A stretch of DNA of 8,074 nucleotides from Burkholderiales bacterium (GTDB lineage Bacteria > Pseudomonadota > Gammaproteobacteria > Burkholderiales > CAIKXV01), in assembly GCA_019751575.1 (NCBI GenBank), contig JAIENF010000561.1, forward strand, positions 1 through 8,074, in the 5' to 3' direction. Position numbers and translations under genes: made by a program. Shown in pieces: positions 1 to 6,655 of this stretch (positions are counted from its first letter, which is position 1; each line of letters starts with the position of its first letter). Under the pieces are notes generated by a model. It was not told the origin of the DNA and did no database searches. It saw only the letters and a list, made by a program, of their open reading frames with translations.

Positions 1-1
1 G

Positions 2-415
2 CGCCTGCTCGACATCGGCATACCTCCCGACATCATGGCCGGCAACATCATCGGCGTGATCGCGCAGCGGCTGGTGCGCGTGCTCTGCGTGCATTGCCGC
101 GAGCCCTACGAGCCTTCGATCGAGGAGCAGCGGCTGATCGGCCGTCCGGTGCGCCAGTTGCATCGCCCCGTGGGCTGCAGCCATTGCAACGGCAAGGGCT
201 ACCGCGGCCGCACCGCGATCATGGAAATCCTCGTGATGGACGGCGAGATCGACGAACTGGTCGCGCGGCGCGCCACCCTGCGTGAACTGCGCACCACCGC
301 GATGGCGCGCGATTTCCAGCCGCTCGCCGACGAGGCGATCGAGCGCATCGTGGACGGCACCACCAGCCTGGTCGAAGTTGCGCGCACGGTCGACCTGACC
401 GGCCGCTACAACTGA
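2..415 (+). CDS. gspE: GspE/PilB-family secretion or pilus-assembly ATPase, C-terminal part (5' end outside window)
   Basis: The reading frame is open from the left edge (codon starting at base 2) to TGA at 413-415, so only the last 137 residues are visible. They match the C-terminal region of GspE/PilB/MshE ATPases: an I-A-Q-R-L-V-R-x-L-C stretch, then a zinc-type tetracysteine module (CVHC at 89-100, then after 26 residues CSHC at 179-190), followed by G-K-G-Y-R-G-R-T-A-I-M-E-I. The Walker A and B motifs lie upstream of the window. Family members are cytoplasmic hexameric ATPases that power pseudopilus or pilus assembly through the platform protein, which is encoded 28 nt downstream here. 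An internal ATG at 35 is not a real start, because the family match continues upstream of it. The symbol is family-level only: the sequence does not separate a type II secretion ATPase from an MSHA or type IV pilus one. Confidence 0.93.
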   Translation, partial: RLLDIGIPPDIMAGNIIGVIAQRLVRVLCVHCREPYEPSIEEQRLIGRPVRQLHRPVGCSHCNGKGYRGRTAIMEILVMDGEIDELVARRATLRELRTTAMARDFQPLADEAIERIVDGTTSLVEVARTVDLTGRYN

Positions 416-443
416 CCGCCGACGGCACCGGACCCACCGGGCG

Positions 444-1646
444 ATGGCAACCTTCCAGTACAAGGCGGTGGACCGCGGCGGGCGCGCCGCACGCGGCACG
501 CTGGACGCGATGAACGACGTCGACCTCGAGCTGCGCCTGCGCCGCATGGGGCTCGACATGATCTCGTTCCGCGCGGTCGAGCCGCGCAGCATCCAGTCGC
601 TGGGCGCGGTCAAGCGCCAGGACGTGATCAACCTGGTGTTCGACCTGGAGCAGATCAGCCGCGCCGGCATCCCGATGCTCGACGGCCTGCGCGACCTGCG
701 CGACGGCATGGAGAACCCCCGCCTGCGCGAGATCCTCACGTCGGTGGTCGAGGACATGGAGGGCGGCCGCATGCTGTCGCAGTGCCTCGGCCAGCACCCG
801 GCGATCTTCAACAACGTGTTCGTCAGCCTGGTGCGCGCGGGCGAGCAGTCGGGACAGATGACAGAGGTGCTGGAGAACCTCGGCACCACGCTGCGCATGC
901 AGGACGAACTGGCCGCGCAGACGCGCCGCCTGCTGGTCTACCCGAGCATCGTGCTGGTGGTGGTCCTGGCGGTGATGGCCTTCCTGTTCACCTACCTGGT
1001 GCCGCAGGTCACCGGGCTGCTGCGCACGATGGGCATCGACATGCCGCTGCAGACGCGGCTGATGATCGGCGTGTCCGAGATCGTGCGCGGATACTGGTAC
1101 CTGCTGGTCGGCGTGCCCGCGCTGGCGGCCGGGGTGATGGTGTCGATGGTCCGTTCCAACGATCGTGCACGCTTCGCCTGGGACTACGTGAAGCTGCATG
1201 TGCCGATCACCGGCCCGCTGCTGCAGAAGGTGATCATGGCGCGCTTCGCCAATGTGTTCGCGCTTCTCTACCGTTCGGGCATCACCATCCTCGAGGCCCT
1301 GCGCACCAGCGAGGCCATCGTCGACAACCGGGTGATCGCCGATTCGATCGCGCGGGCGACCAGCCAGATCAATTCAGGCGTCAGCCTGACCGACGCGTTC
1401 CGCGACCTGGGCACCTTCCCGCCGCTGGTGATCCGCATGCTGCGCGTCGGCGAAGCCACCGGCGCGCTCGATACCGCCCTCGCCAACGTCACCTACTTCT
1501 ACAATCGGGATGTCCGCGAATCGATCGAACGCGGCCTGAAGCTGCTCGAACCGGCGTTGATCTTCGTGCTCGGCATGTCGCTGCTGCTGATCATGTGGGC
1601 GGTGCTGTCGCCGGTCTACGACATCCTGGGCAAGCTCAACCTCTGA
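444..1646 (+). CDS. gspF: GspF/PilC-family inner-membrane platform protein
   Basis: This 400-aa protein has the usual length for GspF/PilC/MshG. It starts with the family's F-x-Y-K-A-V-D segment, then shows two homologous cytoplasmic four-helix domains, roughly residues 63-187 and 266-389. The family hallmarks are repeated: I-S-R-A-G-I-P-M-L-D / L-Y-R-S-G-I-T-I-L-E, and V-R-A-G-E-Q-S-G / L-R-V-G-E-A-T-G. Hydrophobic segments at about 167-189, 218-236 and 369-390 give the usual three membrane spans. The protein is the polytopic base on which pseudopilins are assembled, and it is rotated or gated by the GspE-type ATPase encoded just upstream. The ATG at 444 is chosen because the family N-terminus begins there; the Shine-Dalgarno sequence is weak, so coupling to the ATPase gene is likely. 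Family assignment is secure, but which machine it serves is inferred from the neighbours. Confidence 0.95.
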   Translation: MATFQYKAVDRGGRAARGTLDAMNDVDLELRLRRMGLDMISFRAVEPRSIQSLGAVKRQDVINLVFDLEQISRAGIPMLDGLRDLRDGMENPRLREILTSVVEDMEGGRMLSQCLGQHPAIFNNVFVSLVRAGEQSGQMTEVLENLGTTLRMQDELAAQTRRLLVYPSIVLVVVLAVMAFLFTYLVPQVTGLLRTMGIDMPLQTRLMIGVSEIVRGYWYLLVGVPALAAGVMVSMVRSNDRARFAWDYVKLHVPITGPLLQKVIMARFANVFALLYRSGITILEALRTSEAIVDNRVIADSIARATSQINSGVSLTDAFRDLGTFPPLVIRMLRVGEATGALDTALANVTYFYNRDVRESIERGLKLLEPALIFVLGMSLLLIMWAVLSPVYDILGKLNL

Positions 1647-1762
1647 CCGCCGCCGCCGACCCGACGTCCTGACCGCGATTCCCTCCCCGATGGCCCCCCC
1701 CGCATCCCTCCATCCGAAACCCCGCAGCTGCCACCGCCGTCCCGGCCGGGACAGGGCCTGAC

Positions 1763-3343
1763 ATGGCCCTCGGCGAACGCCTGCTGCTGTGCGTCGGCGC
1801 TGCCCAGGCAACGCTCGGTCGCTGGCGCGGCAACCGGCTGACCGGCTGCGAGGTCTTCACCTCCGACGAGGAAGGCCTGCAGCGCTTCGCGGCGGCGATC
1901 TCGGTGCATCGCCGGCTGCCGATGCAGGCGCTGGTCGACGCGGTCGAGGAAGACTACCGCACCGAGTTGCTGCCGCACGCCGGGGGCCGCGAGCGCAGCG
2001 CGATGGTCCAGCGCCGGCTGCGCCAGCTGTACCGCACGTCCCCCTACAATGCAGCGGTGCTGCAGGGCCGCGACGGAGACCAGCGCCGCGACGACCGTTA
2101 CCTGTTCGCGGCACTGACCAATGCCGAGCTGTTCCAGCCCTGGGCAGAGGCGATCGAAGAGGCAAGGCTCGCCTTCGCGGGGCTCTACCTGCTGCCGCTG
2201 GTGATGCCTGCGCTCGCCGAGCGGCTGGGCGCCCACCGTGCACCGACGCTGGTGATCACGGCGACGGCCAGCGGGCTGCGCCAGACCTACATCGAGGACG
2301 GGCAGCTGCGGGTGAGCCGTCTCACGCCCCTGGTGCGCAGCGGCGGTGCCGACGCCCCCGACCGCGACGACATCGCCGTGCTGGTCGAGGAAGTGGGCAA
2401 CACGCGGCTGTACCTCGAAGCGCTGAAGCTGCGCGGTCGCGACGACCCGCTGTCGGTGACGCTGGTCGACATCGACGACAGGCTGTCGCGTGCCGCGGCC
2501 GCGCTCGAGCGGCAGGGCAACAACATCCACTGCGAGCGCGTGAATGCAGCGACGCTCGTGCAGAAGCTTCCGCTGACGGTGCAGATGCTGGCCGACACGC
2601 CGGATGCGCTCGCACTGACGCTGCTCGGCCAACGCTCGCCGACCGTGAACCTGGCACCGGCATCGGCGATGCACCGGTTCCAGGTGCGTTCCACGCAGCG
2701 GTCGCTGTATGCCGCCGCCGGCACGATCGGCGTCGTCGGCATCGCGTTCGCGCTCGCGAACGTATGGCAGCACCGCCAGCTCACGGCACAGTCCGAATCA
2801 CAGCGCATCGAGGCGATCGGCTGGCAGGAAAAGTATGTCGCGGTGACGCGCCAGTTCCCGGCGGCACCGGCGCCGCTGGAAACCCTCCAGCGCACGGTCG
2901 ACGCCGCGCGGCTGATCGCCGCGCAGACGCGAACGCCCGAGCGCGCGTTCGCGGTGGTTTCGACGGCGCTCGACAGGCAACCCGAGATCGGCCTGCGCCG
3001 CCTCGCATGGCGCCATGGCGACCCACCGTCCGAGGGCGACGCACAGCGCCCCGCCGTTCCACGGCCGGCCCCGGCAGCGCCCCCGGGCGGCCGCGTCGAG
3101 AGCATCGCGATCGATGCCGAGATCATCGGCTTCTCCGGCGACCTGCGGGCGGCGATCGCGAGCATCGAAGGGTTCGCCCAGCGCCTGCGCGACGATCCGA
3201 GGGTGCAGTCGGTGGTCATCGCGCGGCTGCCGCTGAACCTGAACCCGGGTTCGAGCCTGTCCGGGAACACGCAGGAGCGCACCGAACAGGGCGGCGGTTC
3301 CACGTTCCGGCTGGTCGTGCAACTGCGGAAGGCATCGACATGA
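1763..3343 (+). CDS. GspL-like / PilM-PilN-fusion-like bitopic inner-membrane assembly protein
   Basis: The 526-aa product has three visible parts: a cytoplasmic region (about 1-312), one membrane span (about 313-335), and a periplasmic region with a coiled or helical stretch (340-400) and a small C-terminal alpha/beta domain (445-524). That is the plan of GspL, or of PilM fused to PilN: an actin-like cytoplasmic domain contacting the ATPase, then a ferredoxin-like periplasmic domain. The similarity is structural and positional; I see no clear PilM nucleotide-binding motif. Recognisable stretches include V-D-A-V-E-E-D-Y-R near residue 58, a basic D-D-R-Y-L-F-A-A-L-T-N segment near 110, and a Pro/Ala-rich linker at 428-443. 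The ATG at 1763 follows an AGGG sequence (1753-1756), the reading frame is closed upstream by a TGA at 1670, and no better start lies between. Its stop overlaps the next start (ATGA at 3340). It is likely the cytoplasm-to-periplasm connector of the machine. Confidence 0.78.
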   Translation: MALGERLLLCVGAAQATLGRWRGNRLTGCEVFTSDEEGLQRFAAAISVHRRLPMQALVDAVEEDYRTELLPHAGGRERSAMVQRRLRQLYRTSPYNAAVLQGRDGDQRRDDRYLFAALTNAELFQPWAEAIEEARLAFAGLYLLPLVMPALAERLGAHRAPTLVITATASGLRQTYIEDGQLRVSRLTPLVRSGGADAPDRDDIAVLVEEVGNTRLYLEALKLRGRDDPLSVTLVDIDDRLSRAAAALERQGNNIHCERVNAATLVQKLPLTVQMLADTPDALALTLLGQRSPTVNLAPASAMHRFQVRSTQRSLYAAAGTIGVVGIAFALANVWQHRQLTAQSESQRIEAIGWQEKYVAVTRQFPAAPAPLETLQRTVDAARLIAAQTRTPERAFAVVSTALDRQPEIGLRRLAWRHGDPPSEGDAQRPAVPRPAPAAPPGGRVESIAIDAEIIGFSGDLRAAIASIEGFAQRLRDDPRVQSVVIARLPLNLNPGSSLSGNTQERTEQGGGSTFRLVVQLRKAST

Positions 3344-3936
3344 CCGCGGCCGGCAGTTCCCCCTACACCGCGCCGGCGCTGCTGCTGGCCATGGTGACCA
3401 TCGCGGTCGGCACGCTGGGCTGGTACAGCTACCGGATCGCCGACAGCGGCCGGTCCGCGGCCGCCCAGCAGCAGCGGGCGCTCGACGATGCGCGCGTGCG
3501 CTACCAGCGCTCGGGCGAGGAACGCGACCTGCTCGGCAGGTATGCGCCGGAGTACGTCGCACTCGACGCACATGGCTTCATCGGCTCCGAGCAGCGCGTG
3601 AACTGGATCGACAACCTGCGCATCGCCAACGAAGCGACCGGCCTGTTCGGGGTGCAGTACCAGATCGGCGCACAGACGCCGTACAGCCTGCCGGAGCTGC
3701 CGCAGGCAACGCTGGTGCAATCGCCGATGACGATCGACCTGAGGCTGCTGCACGAGGGCGACCTGATGCGCTTCCTGCGCGCGCTGGCCGCCGGACGCGC
3801 CGGCGTGTTCACGCTGAACGAATGCACGCTGGAGCGCCTGGGCACCGAACCGGCGGCGCGCGCGCAGCCCAACCTGCGCGCCGACTGCGAACTGTCATGG
3901 ATCTCCGCCCCCAGGGCACCGGAAGGAGCCCGATGA
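3340..3936 (+). CDS. PilO/GspM/MshJ-like bitopic inner-membrane protein
   Basis: This 198-aa protein has a single N-terminal membrane span (about 12-31), a polar Gln/Arg/Asp-rich helical stretch likely to form a coiled coil (about 35-65), and a periplasmic alpha/beta region. The segment L-L-H-E-G-D-L-M-R-F-L-R-A-L (136-149) resembles the helix of the PilO/GspM ferredoxin-like fold, where 'G-D' precedes a helix packing a small domain. Size, topology and position directly after a GspL/PilN-like gene all fit PilO, GspM or MshJ, which dimerise with that partner in the periplasm. Two cysteines, C162 and C183, are placed so that they could form a periplasmic disulfide. The start at 3340 shares ATGA with the preceding stop and follows a GGAAGG sequence (3328-3333). 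The same frame is open much further upstream, but that stretch is the shadow of the preceding gene. Sequence identity to named families is too low to choose one. Confidence 0.75.
   Translation: MTAAGSSPYTAPALLLAMVTIAVGTLGWYSYRIADSGRSAAAQQQRALDDARVRYQRSGEERDLLGRYAPEYVALDAHGFIGSEQRVNWIDNLRIANEATGLFGVQYQIGAQTPYSLPELPQATLVQSPMTIDLRLLHEGDLMRFLRALAAGRAGVFTLNECTLERLGTEPAARAQPNLRADCELSWISAPRAPEGAR
3921..3928 (+). promoter_or_regulatory. Strong ribosome binding site deciding the start of the PilP/MshK-like gene
   Basis: GGAAGGAG lies 4 nt before the ATG at 3933, inside the end of the preceding gene. It is the best Shine-Dalgarno sequence in the operon. It supports the ATG at 3933 (ATGA overlap) over the in-frame upstream ATG at 3822, which has no comparable site and would add 37 residues before a good signal peptide. 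Confidence 0.7.
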
Positions 3937-4583
3937 CCCGCCTGCCCTGCATCCGACACCCTGCCGCCGGTGGAAGAAGCCTGCCGGGCGCGGCCCGCGC
4001 AGCCTCGCTCGCGCTGTCCTTCCTGCTCCTTCCGGTTTCCAGCCTGGCAACCGCCCAGGATGGCGTCGGCAGGCTGTTCTTCACGCCGGCCCAGCGGCAG
4101 CAGCTCGACGACGTCCGACGCAGGCCGGCTGCACCAGAACCGGTCCGCGATCGCAGTGCAGTCCCCGAGCCGCCGCGGGCACAGTCGCTGTCGATCGAAG
4201 GCATCGTCCGCCGCAGCGACGGACAGGCCACCGTCTGGGTGAACCGCACCCCCACGCAGGCACCGCAGCCCGCCGGTGCGGTACGCATAGGCCCGGTCGG
4301 CGACGCCTCCGACGGCGCCGACCTGCGCCTGCCGGACAACGGCCGGCGCGTCCGGATCAAGGTCGGCCAGGAGGTCGATGTGCAGTCGGGACGCATCCAG
4401 GAGCGTTACCGGCAGCCGCAGCCCGCCGCGCCGCAAGCACCGGCGAGCGACGCCGCCCCGTCCCCTCCTGCCGGTACGCCGGCCCGGCAGGAAATCCCCC
4501 GCGACGCGGCGACAGAGCGGATCCTGCGTGAACTCGGCCGCAGGCTGGACGAAGCGCCCCGCCCGCCCGAGCCCGCCCGATGA
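3933..4583 (+). CDS. Exported PilP/MshK/GspC-like periplasmic protein
   Basis: The 216-aa product has an N-terminal signal sequence: basic residues up to R22, a hydrophobic core of about 23-38, then A-T-A-Q-D, with cleavage likely near residue 41. There is no lipobox cysteine. The mature part opens with R-L-F-F-T-P-A-Q-R-Q-Q-L-D (47-59). It continues with a small beta-rich domain, S-L-S-I-E-G-I-V-R-R-S-D-G (85-97), T-V-W-V-N (100-104) and V-R-I-K-V-G-Q-E-V-D (140-149), and ends in a Pro/Ala-rich disordered tail. A short beta domain carrying 'new residue / voltage-like strand' repeats, with the pattern 'G-x-V-x-R-S-D-G ... V-W-V-N ... G-Q', is what PilP, MshK and the GspC HR domain look like. 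Those proteins link the inner-membrane complex to the secretin. Its place after the L-like and M-like genes fits that role. The assignment rests on architecture and context rather than a diagnostic motif. Confidence 0.68.
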   Translation: MTRLPCIRHPAAGGRSLPGAARAASLALSFLLLPVSSLATAQDGVGRLFFTPAQRQQLDDVRRRPAAPEPVRDRSAVPEPPRAQSLSIEGIVRRSDGQATVWVNRTPTQAPQPAGAVRIGPVGDASDGADLRLPDNGRRVRIKVGQEVDVQSGRIQERYRQPQPAAPQAPASDAAPSPPAGTPARQEIPRDAATERILRELGRRLDEAPRPPEPAR

Positions 4584-5860
4584 AGCCACCGGTGCGCAGC
4601 GCATCCGTGCCGCGGATCGCCGCCCGCCAGGCGGGCATCGCGCTGATCGCCATGGTGGCTTTCCTGGGCATCGTGGCCGCCGTGTTCGTCGTACGCAGCC
4701 TGAACGCGGACACGCTGGCCGCCGGCCAGCACCAGCGCACCGCCGAGGCGCTGCAGGCGGCACGCGAGGCCCTCTTGGCGTATGCGGCAACCGATGCGAA
4801 CCGTCCGGGCGCGCTTCCCTGTCCGGATATCGACGGGGATGGCCAGTCATTGCCCGGCGTGGAATACACCGGCAGCGGGTGCCAGTCGTACATCGGCCGG
4901 CTGCCGTGGAGACTGCTGCGCATCCCGGAACTGCGGGATGCGAGCGGGGAACTGCTCTGGTACGCGCTGTCGCCGGAGTTCCGGGATGCGGGACCGCTGG
5001 CGGGCTCGCCCCCGTTCGTGAATCCCGATACGCCGGCGGTGCTCACGATCGCCGGCCTGCCCGGCACCTTCGGTGCCATCCTCTTTGCGCCTGGCCAGGC
5101 CCTGCAACAGCAGGCGCGCAGTGGTCCGGGTGCGAACGCGCTCGTCAACTACCTCGATGGCGTCAACGCGACGCCCACCCTCGTGTTCTCCGCCGGGCTG
5201 CCCGGCCCTGCATTCAATGACCGTCTGCTGCCGGTATCGGGGACCGAACTGGTGGCGATCGCGGAACGGCGGGTATCGCGCGAGGTCACCGCGGCACTCA
5301 CCGCCTATTTCGACCAGTATCGTTTCCTGCCTTCGCCGGCCGAGTTCGCCGATGTCCAGTGCGTCAACGCGGACTTCGTGCCGCCCAACGGGTGCCTGCC
5401 GGTGCCCGGCGTGCTGGCGGGACGCCTTCCCGGCTCGGTCAGCCCGGCGGAAGCCTACTCGCTGCCGGGTTCGCCCTGGCCGAACAGCGCGCTGCTGCGC
5501 GGCGAGTCGGTGCTTCCGGCCCAGTACGACCTCGCGTGGTTCCAGCTGCAGCGCTGGCGGGAGCATGTCGTCTACATCGTCTCGCCGAACTGCGTCGGAC
5601 CGCCGGCCACCAACTGCACGGCCGGCACGCTGAGGTTGCGCGGGGCCGCGGGCACGGTCGACGATGCACGCTTCGCGGTACTGATGGCCGGCCCGGCCGG
5701 GCCGGGCCAGGTTCGGACGTCGCCCGCCGACAAGTCCACCTTCGTCAACTATCTCGAAGGGACGGCGCTGTCCGCGGCACAGGCGCTGGCGGGCGGTACG
5801 GTACCGACCCAGATCATGGTGCCTGGCGGCACCATCGTCGCCGCGCCGAGGACGAACTGA
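4580..5860 (+). CDS. Large minor pseudopilin (GspK/PilX-like N-terminus, no Glu+5) with a duplicated C-terminal module
   Basis: The 426-aa product begins with a basic leader ending in R-Q-A-G (to G19), then I-A-L-I-A and a hydrophobic helix to about residue 40. This is a class III prepilin peptidase site, G19|I20. The +5 residue is Ala24 instead of the usual Glu, as seen in GspK/PilX/MshP-type minor subunits that sit at the fibre tip. The body shows two successive copies of one pattern: R-E-A-L-L-A-Y-A (62) / T-A-A-L-T-A-Y-F (237); LPCP (79) / LPSP (250); W-Y-A-L-S-P (127) / V-Y-I-V-S-P (331); F-G-A-I-L-F (164) / F-A-V-L-M (365); V-N-Y-L-D-G (189) / V-N-Y-L-E-G (389). Several cysteines (81, 101, 261, 272, 338, 346) may form disulfides outside the cytoplasm. 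The start overlaps the previous stop (ATGA) with no Shine-Dalgarno sequence, so translation is probably coupled. Its ligand or substrate is unknown. Confidence 0.82.
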   Translation: MKPPVRSASVPRIAARQAGIALIAMVAFLGIVAAVFVVRSLNADTLAAGQHQRTAEALQAAREALLAYAATDANRPGALPCPDIDGDGQSLPGVEYTGSGCQSYIGRLPWRLLRIPELRDASGELLWYALSPEFRDAGPLAGSPPFVNPDTPAVLTIAGLPGTFGAILFAPGQALQQQARSGPGANALVNYLDGVNATPTLVFSAGLPGPAFNDRLLPVSGTELVAIAERRVSREVTAALTAYFDQYRFLPSPAEFADVQCVNADFVPPNGCLPVPGVLAGRLPGSVSPAEAYSLPGSPWPNSALLRGESVLPAQYDLAWFQLQRWREHVVYIVSPNCVGPPATNCTAGTLRLRGAAGTVDDARFAVLMAGPAGPGQVRTSPADKSTFVNYLEGTALSAAQALAGGTVPTQIMVPGGTIVAAPRTN

Positions 5861-5862
5861 CC

Positions 5863-6645
5863 ATGGCGACCTTCGCCGCCGTTCGGCATCCGGCGCGGAC
5901 GAGGCAGCACGGCGTGTCCCTGGTCGAGCTCGCGATCGGCCTGCTCATCCTGTCGCTGATCATCGGCGGGCTGCTCGTGCCGCTCGCCAGCCAGGTCGAG
6001 CAGAGCCGCGTCGGGCAGGCGCAGCGGCAACTGGAAGAAATCCGCGAGGCCCTGCTCGGCTTCGCGCTGGCCAACGGCCGGCTGCCCTGCCCCGCCTCGG
6101 CGGCTTCGAACGGCATCGAAAGTCCGGTCGGCGGCGGTGTCTGCACCAATCCCTGGAATGGCTTCGTGCCTGCGGTCACGCTGGGGCTGTCGCAGGTCGA
6201 CGAGGCCGGTTACTCGATCGACGCGTGGGGGTTCGCCCAGAACCGCGTCCGCTACGCAGTGACCACCGGCAGCGCCGGCGCGTTCACCACTGCAGGCCAG
6301 ATGCGCGCGATCGGCATGGCGGCGCTGGCGCCCGACCTGCGCGTCTGCCGGTCGGGCGCCAGCATCACCGGTGCCGGCAATGCGGCGACCTGCATGGCAC
6401 CCGACCTGCTGTCGCAGAACGCGGTCGCCGTGATCTATTCGCTCGGTGCGAACGCCGCCACCGGCGGCACCTCGCAGGACGAGGCACAGAACCCGAATCC
6501 GAACAGCGCGAACAACGATCGCGCGTTCGTCAGCCGCGTTCGCGCCGCCCCCGGTGCAGCAGCGGCCGAATTCGATGACCTGGTGACCTGGCTGTCCCCG
6601 AACGTGCTGTATTCGCGGATGGTCACTGCGGGGCAGCTGCCCTGA
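5863..6645 (+). CDS. Pseudopilin with canonical prepilin N-terminal methylation site
   Basis: The 260-aa product has a 17-residue leader ending in R-Q-H-G, followed by V-S-L-V-E-L-A-I-G-L-L-I-L-S-L-I-I-G-G. This is a prepilin peptidase site, G17|V18, with Glu22 at +5 and a typical hydrophobic assembly helix. The body repeats motifs of the preceding gene: R-E-A-L-L-G-F-A (61-68), L-P-C-P (74-77), R-V-R-Y-A-V-T (128-134), A-V-A-V-I-Y-S-L-G (187-195) and F-D-D-L-V-T-W-L (237-244). Four cysteines (76, 94, 162, 177) could make two disulfides. An Asn/Asp-rich loop (205-219) might bind a metal, but this is speculative. At 260 aa it is larger than a usual major pseudopilin (about 130-180 aa), so it is more likely a minor or tip subunit. 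The ATG at 5863 is 2 nt after the preceding stop, with a GAGGA sequence at 5850-5854. It is the last gene of the operon in the window. Confidence 0.87.
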   Translation: MATFAAVRHPARTRQHGVSLVELAIGLLILSLIIGGLLVPLASQVEQSRVGQAQRQLEEIREALLGFALANGRLPCPASAASNGIESPVGGGVCTNPWNGFVPAVTLGLSQVDEAGYSIDAWGFAQNRVRYAVTTGSAGAFTTAGQMRAIGMAALAPDLRVCRSGASITGAGNAATCMAPDLLSQNAVAVIYSLGANAATGGTSQDEAQNPNPNSANNDRAFVSRVRAAPGAAAAEFDDLVTWLSPNVLYSRMVTAGQLP

Positions 6646-6655
6646 CCGGCACAGC

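Noticed and set aside
1789..3339. Upstream extension of the PilO-like frame over the GspL-like gene
   Set aside because: The extension is a shadow with Arg/Ala/Pro bias. The ATGA start at 3340 directly precedes a normal N-terminal membrane anchor.
219..3753. Long open frames on the minus strand opposite the filament genes (219-1199, 1616-2773, 2287-3753)
   Set aside because: They are low-complexity, rich in Arg, His, Ala and Gln, have no recognisable domain, and lie opposite well-supported plus-strand genes; this is typical of GC-rich antisense frames.
4921..4940. Inverted repeat CATCCCG ... CGGGATG with a 6-nt loop
   Set aside because: It lies within the coding sequence of the large pseudopilin, has no T-tract, and is explained by codons of the I-P-E-L-R-D stretch.
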